Of a DNA stretch of 7,244 bases, positions 1 through 5,564 are shown one piece after another. Both the position numbers and the translations under genes were made by a program. The stretch is from Actinomycetota bacterium. Lineage in GTDB: Bacteria; Actinomycetota; Acidimicrobiia; Acidimicrobiales; Ilumatobacteraceae. Positions within the stretch are counted from its first letter, which is position 1. Each line of letters starts with the position of its first letter. The notes under the pieces are model-generated. The model saw only the letters and a list, made by a program, of their open reading frames with translations, ran no database searches and was not told the DNA's origin. Where the stretch lies: contig SYEA01000086.1 in NCBI GenBank assembly GCA_005800965.1, positions 1-7,244 on the forward strand, written 5' to 3'.

Positions 1-342
1 AGCCGAGGCGTGTTTTGCAGCACTGGCTGGCTGGTCGTCAAGTTTTGTGGTTTCGGTTGCCGCACCAATCGGCAACAACACCACCGTGCCACCCACACCG
101 TTGGCTGCCAAGGTTGCCACAACGACATGACTCAGCTGGCCACCCTCGCCGATGGCAGCCCTAAGCGCGGCTGGCGTGGTGGGAATCGTGATACCACCCG
201 TCGCGACGGTCGTTGATGCGCGCGAATCCAGCAACTGGTTCCACGCTGCGGCAATGCCGAGCGGCAAGATGAGTGCAGCGACAACACCGGTTGCAACAGC
301 GATTCGCAACGCGCGCACCTGTCGGGCATGAAGCACCGTCAC
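1..342 (-). CDS. Membrane-anchored protein downstream of nadD, 3' end cut off by the window
   Basis: The minus-strand frame is open from a GTG at 342-340 to the window edge, giving 114 codons with no stop. The GTG overlaps the nadD stop codon (GTGA, 4 bp), an arrangement typical of translational coupling. The product has a short basic N-terminus (R7, R10, R13), one hydrophobic segment at about residues 14-34, and then a Ser/Thr/Ala-rich, presumably extracytoplasmic part containing the stretch LSHVVVATLAANGVGGTVVL. I do not recognise the family from this fragment. In several actinobacteria a LytR-CpsA-Psr type or other membrane-anchored protein is encoded between nadD and rsfS, so such a role is possible. 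The diagnostic LCP motifs would lie outside the window. A second GTG at 336-334 is an alternative start. The existence of the gene is well supported; its function is not known. Confidence 0.72.
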   Translation of the reverse strand, partial: MTVLHARQVRALRIAVATGVVAALILPLGIAAAWNQLLDSRASTTVATGGITIPTTPAALRAAIGEGGQLSHVVVATLAANGVGGTVVLLPIGAATETTKLDDQPASAAKHASA

Positions 343-953
343 AAAGTTGGCACTGCTTTTTCTGCGTTGGAGCCATACAAACCCCGTGAGCGAATCACCT
401 GCAGCACTTCAGGCGTCATGTGGCTTAGCACTTTGCTGTCTGGGGGCGAAGTGTGGTGCAACTGTTCGCGCAACTCGGTGCTGCTCACATCAACAGGCTC
501 GATGATCAACATCTTCCAATCGCGCTGCGGGTCAGTCACATAACCCGGGCGGTCTACCACCACGATTGTTGCGAGCCGACCAATCTCCACCGATTCGTGC
601 CATGACGAAAAGTCATCGACCAAGTCACGACCAATGATCAAAAAGAGTTCGCTGCCCGGATGCGCTGCCGCTAGCTCGCGCAAAGTGACCACGGTGTAAC
701 TCGGGCCGCCACGGCGAATTTCTCTGTCACTGACTTCTAACCCCGCTTGGTCGCGGGCCAAGGCTTGCACCATCGCCAAGCGATCAGCGGCCGGCGTAAT
801 GGCTCGATCCGGCGACTTCTTCCACGGGTCGTTAGCCACCACGAGCAGGACTCGATCCAATGCAAACGTGCGCTGGGCGGCCTGTGCCACCGCGAGATGC
901 CCCCGATGCGGGGGGTCAAAGGTGCCGCCGAACACCCCGAGTCGTTGCGGCAC
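339..953 (-). CDS. nadD: Nicotinate-nucleotide adenylyltransferase
   Basis: The enzyme transfers AMP from ATP to nicotinate mononucleotide, making deamido-NAD in cytoplasmic NAD synthesis. From the GTG at 953 the protein has 204 residues, a normal NadD length. The nucleotidyltransferase signature GGTFDPPHRGH lies at about residues 9-19, the family stretch IIGRDLVDDFSSW at 106-118, and the SSTELR motif (usual form ISSTxIR, ATP binding) at 157-162. The C-terminal VLQVIRSRGLYG also fits the family. The frame can be extended to a TTG at 1007, which adds 18 residues (MRLKNFWGSGWGTPRIPS) that do not resemble a NadD N-terminus. I prefer GTG 953 because the protein then begins with PQRLGVFGG, and a TAGAAT -10 hexamer ends 7 nt before it. 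Neither start has a clear Shine-Dalgarno sequence. The gene overlaps the next minus-strand gene by 4 bp. The function is firm; the start is fairly likely. Confidence 0.95.
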   Translation of the reverse strand: MPQRLGVFGGTFDPPHRGHLAVAQAAQRTFALDRVLLVVANDPWKKSPDRAITPAADRLAMVQALARDQAGLEVSDREIRRGGPSYTVVTLRELAAAHPGSELFLIIGRDLVDDFSSWHESVEIGRLATIVVVDRPGYVTDPQRDWKMLIIEPVDVSSTELREQLHHTSPPDSKVLSHMTPEVLQVIRSRGLYGSNAEKAVPTL

Positions 954-960
954 GCTGGGA

Positions 961-990
961 ATTCTAGGAGTACCCCACCCCGAGCCCCAA
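961..990 (-). promoter_or_regulatory. Candidate leaderless promoter of nadD
   Basis: Read on the minus strand, TAGAAT (966-961) matches the TATAAT consensus at 5 of 6 bases. Exactly 7 nt separate it from the GTG at 953, so transcription would begin at or next to the start codon. A weak -35, TTGGGG (990-985), lies 18 bp upstream of it. A second possible minus-strand promoter, TTGCAA (1085-1080) and GATAAA (1063-1058) with a 16-bp spacer, would instead give a leader of about 100 nt. Both are read by eye only. Confidence 0.45.
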
Positions 991-1093
991 AAGTTCTTCA
1001 GCCGCAATCGGCGCCAAACCCAATGATCATGCCAAAGTCGCGGCCAAGGGGAAGCCTTTTATCAGGTCACCGATGACTTTTGCAACATACCCC

Positions 1094-1121
1094 TTGACAT
1101 CGTGCGTGACAATCCTGTAAC
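1094..1121 (+). promoter_or_regulatory. Candidate sigma-A-type promoter for the sigma-factor gene
   Basis: A perfect -35 hexamer TTGACA (1094-1099) is followed after 16 bp by TGTAAC (1116-1121), a 4 of 6 match to the -10 consensus. Transcription would start near 1128, leaving a leader of about 107 nt before the ATG at 1235. It is the best plus-strand promoter in the 954-1234 intergenic region. Confidence 0.5.
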
Positions 1122-1130
1122 TTTGTCATT

Positions 1131-1173
1131 CCCCGAGTACCCCCGAATACGCTCTACCCCCCACAAACCCCCC
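1131..1173 (+). other. C-tract cluster in the sigma-factor leader (G-quadruplex motif on the minus strand)
   Basis: Four cytosine runs occur in 43 bp: C4 at 1131-1134, C5 at 1140-1144, C6 at 1157-1162 and C6 at 1168-1173, separated by 5, 12 and 5 nt. The minus strand therefore carries four runs of 4-6 guanines, enough for an intramolecular G-quadruplex with one long loop. The cluster lies between the predicted transcription start and the start codon of the sigma-factor gene. The rest of the leader (1174-1234) is also pyrimidine-rich, and I see no clear Shine-Dalgarno sequence there, only a poor AGAAAG. Confidence 0.5.
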
Positions 1174-1234
1174 GACGTCACCAGTTTCCCTCCACAGGGC
1201 TGCTGGTGTTGTCGTCCCCCAGAAAGCACCCCTC

Positions 1235-2062
1235 ATGTCTGACTCCATCGGTCTTTACCTCAACGACATCGGCAAAGTTCCCCTGCTCAACGCTGAAGAT
1301 GAGCGCACGCTGTCCAAGGCCATCGAAGCGGGTCGTGCTGCTGAGGCCAAACTGAAAAAGGGTCAGCGAACCGCTGCCGTACGTAAAGATTTGCGCGACG
1401 CCAAGCGCGCCAAAGATCGTTTCATTCGCGCCAACTTGCGCCTCGTGGTGTCGATTGCTCGTCGCTATCCACTGCCACAAGGCATGGACCTCTTGGATCT
1501 CATTCAAGAAGGCAACCTCGGGCTCGAGCACGCCGTCGACAAGTTTGACTGGCGCCGTGGCTTCAAATTCTCCACCTATGCCACATTCTGGATTCGCCAA
1601 GCCATCGGTCGCGCGCTCGACCAAAAAGCCAGCCTCATTCGTATCCCTGGTGATCGTTCGGCAAACTTGCGCGCAGCATTGCGTCAAGGTTCGGGCGATG
1701 CCGAAGGTTTGACTGCCGAAAATGCCGAACTGCACCGCCTCACCACCCCGGTGTCGCTGGACAAGCCCATCGGCGACGATGGTGACGCAACGCTCGGTGA
1801 CTTGGTGCCAAACCACGACATGAGCCCCGAAGAAGCCGTGATGTCACGCGCTTCTGACGACATGTTGAACAAGTTGCTTGACACCCTCGACCCTCGAGCG
1901 CGTTACGCCGTTGAAGCCCGCTTCGGTCTGTTTGGTGGCGAGCGCAAGAGCTTCCGTGAGGTCGGTGAAGAGCTTGGCGTTACTGCCGAGGCAGCCCGCC
2001 GTCTGGTGAGCCGCGCCGTCGAGTCGTTGCAAGAAGACGCACCCGACTATCTGACCGTATAA
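1235..2062 (+). CDS. Alternative sigma-70 family RNA polymerase sigma factor with shortened region 3
   Basis: This is a 275-residue sigma factor that directs RNA polymerase to promoters. Region 1.2 is at about 3-33 (IGLYLNDIGKVPLLNAEDE). Region 2 spans about 60-138, with the core-binding stretch NLRLVVSIARRY, then DLIQEGNLGLEHAVDKFDW and the -10 reading helix FSTYATFWIRQAIGRAL. The region 3.2 finger (PVSLDKPIGDDGDATLGDL) is at 172-190. Region 4, with its helix-turn-helix SFREVGEELGVTAEAARRLV, is at 239-258. There is no region 1.1, and only about 35 residues link RIP (136-138) to the 3.2 finger, against about 60 in E. coli sigma-70, so most of region 3.1 is missing. It therefore looks like a group 2/3 (non-primary) factor rather than RpoD. 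The ATG at 1235 fits region 1.2 beginning right at the N-terminus. The gene is divergent from nadD and lies 52 bp upstream of the DAHP synthase gene. No anti-sigma gene is visible nearby. Confidence 0.93.
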   Translation: MSDSIGLYLNDIGKVPLLNAEDERTLSKAIEAGRAAEAKLKKGQRTAAVRKDLRDAKRAKDRFIRANLRLVVSIARRYPLPQGMDLLDLIQEGNLGLEHAVDKFDWRRGFKFSTYATFWIRQAIGRALDQKASLIRIPGDRSANLRAALRQGSGDAEGLTAENAELHRLTTPVSLDKPIGDDGDATLGDLVPNHDMSPEEAVMSRASDDMLNKLLDTLDPRARYAVEARFGLFGGERKSFREVGEELGVTAEAARRLVSRAVESLQEDAPDYLTV

Positions 2063-2077
2063 CTCTGACCGTATAAC
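2050..2077 (+). repeat. Perfect 14-bp tandem duplication across the sigma-factor stop codon
   Basis: TCTGACCGTATAAC occurs twice in immediate succession (2050-2063 and 2064-2077). The first copy holds the last sense codons and the TAA stop of the sigma factor; the second is wholly intergenic. Each copy carries TATAAC, a 5 of 6 match to a -10 hexamer. The CTGACC of copy 1 and the TATAAC of copy 2 could act as a -35/-10 pair, although the 15-bp spacing is short. Confidence 0.9.
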
Positions 2078-2090
2078 GTCACCGCACCTC

Positions 2091-2109
2091 CCTAGCCTGA
2101 AAGGCGAGG
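2091..2109 (+). promoter_or_regulatory. Small hairpin covering the ribosome binding site of the DAHP synthase gene
   Basis: CCT-A-GCCT, a GAA loop, and AGGC-G-AGG form a stem of seven Watson-Crick pairs with one A/G mismatch. The 3' arm contains the Shine-Dalgarno-like AAGGCGAGG, which ends 5 nt before the ATG at 2115. In the folded state the ribosome binding site would be at least partly closed. There is no following T-run, so it is not a good terminator. Confidence 0.4.
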
Positions 2110-2114
2110 TTGAC

Positions 2115-3464
2115 ATGCCGCGAAATTGGACAAAAACTTCTTGGCAATCACACGAAGCCGCCCAGCAACCGCAATGGCCTGACACGGCGGCCCTTGACCA
2201 GGCGCTCAAACAAATCGAGTCGTATCCCCCACTGGTGTTTGCTGGCGAAGCCCGCACGCTGATGGCATCGCTTGGCCAGGTGGCCAACGGCAATGCATTT
2301 TTGCTGCAAGCCGGCGATTGCGCAGAGAGTTTCGAAGAGTTCACTGCAGTAAACATTCGCGAGAAGTTGCGAGTAATTCTGCAGATGGCGGTGGTACTGA
2401 CCTATTCGATGGGTGTTCCCGTCGTGAAGGTTGGTCGAATTGCGGGTCAATTTGCCAAACCTCGCAGCAGCAACACCGAAACAGTCGGCGGCCGTGAACT
2501 GCTTTCATTCCGCGGTCACATGGTCAATGACCCTGCACCACATGACGAAGCCCGCATCCCCGACCCCCAGCGCTTGGTGCAGGCATACCACCAGTCGGCC
2601 AGCACGCTCAACTTGTTGCGGGCCTTCACCAAAGGCGGCTTCGCTGACCTCAATCGCGTGCACGCTTGGAACCAGGAGTTTGTGGCAACCAGCGCCGAAG
2701 GACAGCGTTACGAACAGATGGCTGCCGAAATCGAGCGCGCACTGGCATTCATGCGTGCCTGCGGTGTCGACACCGAAAGCCACAGTGCCCTGCATGAAGT
2801 CGATGTCTACACCTCGCACGAAGCACTCATCCTTGGCTACGAAGAAGCACTCACCCGCCAAGACTCACTCACCGGCCAGTGGTACGACTGCTCGGCCCAC
2901 ATGTTGTGGATCGGCGAGCGCACCCGTCAACTGGATGGTGCCCATGTGGAGTTTTTGCGTGGCGTCGGCAACCCAATTGGCGTGAAGATTGGTGTAAACA
3001 CCACGGCTGACTACGTGTTGTCGCTCTGCGAAGCGCTGAACCCCAACCGCGTGCCTGGCCGCTTGACGCTCATTACGCGAATGGGTGCCGACAAGATCGA
3101 AGCATCGCTGCGACCGTTGCTGCGTGCCGTGCGCGAAGCCGGACACCCCGTGGTGTGGATCTGTGACCCGATGCACGCCAACACCTTCACCGCTGACAAC
3201 GGTCGCAAGACCCGTCACTTCGACGAGATTCTGCGTGAGATTGTTGGCTTTGTTGCTGCGCATCGCGCCGAAAACACGTGGCCAGGTGGCATTCACATTG
3301 AACTCACCGGCGAAAACGTCACCGAATGTTTGGGTGGTGTCGAAGCAGTATCGCAGGGCGACCTTGATACTCGCTACGAAACGGTGTGCGACCCACGTTT
3401 GAATGCGCGACAGTCAATCGACCTCGCATTCCGTGTGGCCGACATGGTTCGTAACGCCCAGTAA
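2115..3464 (+). CDS. aroG: Class II 3-deoxy-7-phosphoheptulonate (DAHP) synthase
   Basis: The enzyme condenses phosphoenolpyruvate with erythrose 4-phosphate to DAHP, the first step of the shikimate pathway to aromatic amino acids, in the cytoplasm. The 449 residues fit the class II (AroA_II) family and are close in length to the M. tuberculosis enzyme. Family landmarks run in order: the N-terminal W-x(4)-SW region, PPLVFAGE (38-45), QAGDCAESFE (65-74), VVKVGRIAGQFAKPRSS (103-119), GNPIGVKIG (285-293), DPMHANTF (351-358) and HIELTGENVTECLGG (394-408). The expected metal ligands are present as C69, H354, E396 and D426; the last three keep the spacing of M. tuberculosis His369, Glu411 and Asp441. 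The common QGGDCAE is QAGDCAE here, a mild change. The ATG has the Shine-Dalgarno-like AAGGCGAGG 5 nt upstream. It probably shares a transcript with the serine hydrolase 21 bp downstream, and possibly with the sigma-factor gene. Confidence 0.97.
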   Translation: MPRNWTKTSWQSHEAAQQPQWPDTAALDQALKQIESYPPLVFAGEARTLMASLGQVANGNAFLLQAGDCAESFEEFTAVNIREKLRVILQMAVVLTYSMGVPVVKVGRIAGQFAKPRSSNTETVGGRELLSFRGHMVNDPAPHDEARIPDPQRLVQAYHQSASTLNLLRAFTKGGFADLNRVHAWNQEFVATSAEGQRYEQMAAEIERALAFMRACGVDTESHSALHEVDVYTSHEALILGYEEALTRQDSLTGQWYDCSAHMLWIGERTRQLDGAHVEFLRGVGNPIGVKIGVNTTADYVLSLCEALNPNRVPGRLTLITRMGADKIEASLRPLLRAVREAGHPVVWICDPMHANTFTADNGRKTRHFDEILREIVGFVAAHRAENTWPGGIHIELTGENVTECLGGVEAVSQGDLDTRYETVCDPRLNARQSIDLAFRVADMVRNAQ

Positions 3465-3485
3465 CAACAAGTAGCGTCGCACGCG

Positions 3486-4295
3486 ATGCGGGCATTCGAA
3501 CTCATTGCTGCATGGCCAGTGGACAACGTTGCGGCAGCAGTCGTTGACCGGCGTGGTGAGATTCATCTTTATGGAGACGAGTCGCGCGAGTTTCACCTCG
3601 CATCGGTGAGCAAGGTGATCACCGCGTGGGCCGTGCTCGTGGCTTGCGAAGAAGGCACACTGTCGCTGGGTGACGCCATTGGTCAAGAAGGTTGCACCGT
3701 GCGACACTTGCTGGCCCATGCAGGTGGTTATGCATTCGAAGGCGAAACCCCGACTGACAAGCCAGGTGTGCGACGTGTCTATTCGAACACTGGCTATGAA
3801 ATGCTGGCCGCACATCTCGCAGGCCGCAGTGAGATGCCGTTTTGGCAATACGTCGACGAGGCAGTTTTTGCACCGCTCGGCATCGTGAGCGAAGTGCAAT
3901 CGGGTTCATCAGCCAAAGATGCACGACTCGACGTCGTGAACCTGTCGCTGTTCGTTGCCGAAATGCGGCGCCCACGCTTGCTGGCCCGCGACACATTCGT
4001 CGACGCAGTGACTGCGCAATACCCCGAGTTGGATGGCATAGTGCCAGGCCTTGGTCGATTTGATCCGTGCCCGTGGGGTTTGGGGCCCGAGATTCGCGGC
4101 GGCAAACATCCCCATTGGACATCACCGCACCACTCTGCGGTCACCTACGGGCACTTCGGCGGCAGTGGCTCGTTCGTGTGGGTCGACCCCATCGCCGATG
4201 TTGCCTGTGCGGTGGTCGGCGATCGCGACTTTGACAGCTGGGCTCTCACCCATTGGCCCGAATTCTCTAGCGCTGTGCTGAGCGAACTGTCGTAG
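3486..4295 (+). CDS. Serine hydrolase of the beta-lactamase / class C penicillin-binding fold
   Basis: This 269-residue protein shows the three active-site elements of the serine beta-lactamase/DD-peptidase fold: SVSK at 40-43 (SxxK, nucleophile S40 and base K43), YSN at 99-101 (YxN) and HFGG at 223-226, the HxG form of the third motif seen in esterase-like class C relatives. Other family stretches are LVACEEGTLSL (51-61) and TVRHLLAHAGG (71-81, usual form HLLtHtSG). There is no signal peptide or membrane segment, and the protein is shorter than typical class C beta-lactamases (about 350-400 residues), so a cytoplasmic esterase or amidase-like hydrolase is more likely than an antibiotic-resistance enzyme. 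The substrate is unknown. It begins 21 bp after the DAHP synthase stop and is probably co-transcribed. No good Shine-Dalgarno sequence is visible. A TAGCGT (3472-3477, TANNNT type) 8 nt upstream could allow a leaderless internal start. Confidence 0.9.
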   Translation: MRAFELIAAWPVDNVAAAVVDRRGEIHLYGDESREFHLASVSKVITAWAVLVACEEGTLSLGDAIGQEGCTVRHLLAHAGGYAFEGETPTDKPGVRRVYSNTGYEMLAAHLAGRSEMPFWQYVDEAVFAPLGIVSEVQSGSSAKDARLDVVNLSLFVAEMRRPRLLARDTFVDAVTAQYPELDGIVPGLGRFDPCPWGLGPEIRGGKHPHWTSPHHSAVTYGHFGGSGSFVWVDPIADVACAVVGDRDFDSWALTHWPEFSSAVLSELS

Positions 4296-4302
4296 TAACG
4301 CT

Positions 4303-4324
4303 CTATTGCAACGCGTTGCGTTAG
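4303..4324. terminator. Palindrome between convergent genes, possible weak bidirectional terminator
   Basis: The perfect 12-bp palindrome GCAACGCGTTGC (4308-4319) lies in the 25-bp gap between the serine hydrolase stop (4295) and the thiolase stop (4323-4321). Flanking CTA (4303-4305) and TAG (4322-4324) extend the symmetry across one mismatch and one G-T pair. As RNA it gives only a short stem around a CGCG loop, without a U-tract, so termination is uncertain. Confidence 0.3.
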
Positions 4325-5523
4325 CTGAGGCGCTCGACGATCATCGCCATGCCTTGACCGCCACCGACACACATCGATTCCATCCCGACGGTTTTGCCCG
4401 TGCTCTGCAATCCATTGATGAGGGTGGTCATGATGCGCGCACCGGTCATGCCGAACGGGTGACCAAGAGCGATGGCGCCGCCGTGCACGTTGAGCTTGTC
4501 GTAATCGATACCCAAATGCTTGGCTGACGGAATCACCTGCGCGGCAAATGCTTCGTTGATTTCCACCAAATCGATGTCGTTGATGGTCATACCAGCACGC
4601 TTCATCGCCTGACGGCACGCTTCGATTGGGCCAAGACCCATGATCTCGGGGTTCAAGCCTGAAACACCCGATGACACGATTCGTGCCAGTGGTGTGAGGC
4701 CGAGTTTCTTCGCCTTCTCCGCGCTCATCACCATGACCGCTGCTGCACCATCGTTGAGCGGACATGCATTGCCTGCAGTGATCTGGCCGTCAGGGCGGAA
4801 TGCCGGCTTCAAACCAGCGAGGCCCTCCACCGTGGTGCCGTCACGCGGGCCGTCGTCTTTGCTCACCACGGTGCCGTTGGGAAGAGTGAGTGGTGAAATT
4901 TCGCGCTCAAAGAAACCGTTTTTCTGATTGGCAACTGCGCGCTGCTGCGAACGTGCACCCCATTCGTCCATTTCTTGACGTGTAACGCCTTCAAGCTCGC
5001 GCACGTTCTCGGCGGTCTGCCCCATGGCGATGTAGTAGTCGGGCAACCCTTGTGGTGGCGTCCATGCTGGTTGACCGCCGGCAGCGCGGGCCTTGGTGCG
5101 CTCACCCGATGGCTTGAAGATGGCGTTCGGTGCGGTATCGCTGGCACCGCTGGCGTAACGGCTGACGGTTTCGACGCCCGCAGCAATGAAGCAATCGCCC
5201 TCGCCGGCTTTGATGGCGTGGGCAGCCATGCGGATGGTCTGCAAACTTGACGAGCAGTAACGGTTCACCGTTACACCTGGAACATCATCAAGGCCGGCAA
5301 GAATCGCCGCGACACGCGCGATGTTGAAACCACCCTCGCCAGCAGGCTGGCCGATGCCGAGCATCAAGTCTTCGACATCGCTTGGCTGTACTTGCGGCAC
5401 TTTGGCCATGAGCGCCCGCAGAATCTGAGCAGTCATGTCATCGGGACGCAGGTCGACAAGTGAACCCTTGTTGGCGCGGCCGATGGGGCTGCGGGCTGTG
5501 GCGACGATAACGGCTTCGGTCAT
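4321..5523 (-). CDS. Thiolase (acetyl-CoA C-acyltransferase / acetyltransferase)
   Basis: The enzyme cleaves 3-ketoacyl-CoA with CoA in beta-oxidation, or condenses two acyl-CoAs in reverse. The 400-residue protein is of normal thiolase length. The nucleophile is C90 in NRYCSSSLQT (87-96). The NEAFA motif is at 323-327, the catalytic H355 in GGAIALGHPFGMTGAR (348-363), and the second catalytic cysteine C385 in MCVGGGQG (384-391). The N-terminal VIVATARSPIG (5-15) is typical. The ATG at 5523 is chosen over an upstream in-frame codon at 5550 because an AAGGA Shine-Dalgarno sequence lies 8 nt before it and MTEAVIVATA is the usual family start. The divergent neighbour is a CYP124-like P450, which suggests work on branched fatty acyl or sterol side chains rather than biosynthetic acetoacetyl-CoA formation. 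That is an inference. FadA- or AtoB-type names would both be reasonable. Confidence 0.95.
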   Translation of the reverse strand: MTEAVIVATARSPIGRANKGSLVDLRPDDMTAQILRALMAKVPQVQPSDVEDLMLGIGQPAGEGGFNIARVAAILAGLDDVPGVTVNRYCSSSLQTIRMAAHAIKAGEGDCFIAAGVETVSRYASGASDTAPNAIFKPSGERTKARAAGGQPAWTPPQGLPDYYIAMGQTAENVRELEGVTRQEMDEWGARSQQRAVANQKNGFFEREISPLTLPNGTVVSKDDGPRDGTTVEGLAGLKPAFRPDGQITAGNACPLNDGAAAVMVMSAEKAKKLGLTPLARIVSSGVSGLNPEIMGLGPIEACRQAMKRAGMTINDIDLVEINEAFAAQVIPSAKHLGIDYDKLNVHGGAIALGHPFGMTGARIMTTLINGLQSTGKTVGMESMCVGGGQGMAMIVERLS

Positions 5524-5548
5524 GGTGTATTCCTTTCGAACTTGAGCC

Positions 5549-5558
5549 ACAGTACCAT
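5549..5558. promoter_or_regulatory. Overlapping divergent -10 elements between the thiolase and P450 genes
   Basis: Only 41 bp (5524-5564) separate the two start codons. On the plus strand TACCAT (5553-5558) ends 6 nt before the P450 ATG, which fits a leaderless mRNA. On the minus strand TACTGT (5554-5549) would start the thiolase mRNA near 5542, just upstream of its AAGGA ribosome binding site. The two TANNNT hexamers share 2 bp, so RNA polymerase could probably occupy only one at a time. No convincing -35 is seen for either. Confidence 0.4.
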
Positions 5559-5564
5559 TCGGGC

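Noticed and set aside
998..1030. Ten-codon minus-strand reading frame (MIIGFGADCG) upstream of nadD, considered as a leader peptide
   Set aside because: It has no ribosome binding site, no attenuator structure and no run of regulatory codons, and the preferred nadD promoter lies downstream of it.
1178..1816. Long minus-strand open frame (212 codons) opposite the sigma-factor gene
   Set aside because: It lies antisense to a clearly conserved sigma factor, has no recognisable motif, and is expected as a shadow of biased codon use.
1954..2062. Possible primary sigma factor (RpoD) identity
   Set aside because: There is no region 1.1, region 3 is shortened, and the region 4.2 helix departs from the highly conserved RpoD sequence.
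2431..2985. Plus-strand 184-codon frame inside the DAHP synthase gene
   Set aside because: It lies wholly inside a gene with intact catalytic residues. The product is rich in S, P, T and C, with no family resemblance.
3486..4295. Antibiotic-resistance class C beta-lactamase
   Set aside because: There is no signal peptide, the length is short, and the third motif is HxG rather than KTG. A cytoplasmic hydrolase is more likely.
4145..4765. Minus-strand open frame of 206 codons spanning the hydrolase/thiolase junction
   Set aside because: It overlaps two well-supported genes in other frames, and its composition (rich in R, H and S) is typical of a shadow frame.
5524..5550. N-terminal extension of the thiolase by 9 residues (MAQVRKEYT)
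   Set aside because: The ATG at 5523 has a good AAGGA ribosome binding site and matches the usual thiolase N-terminus. The extension would run through that site.
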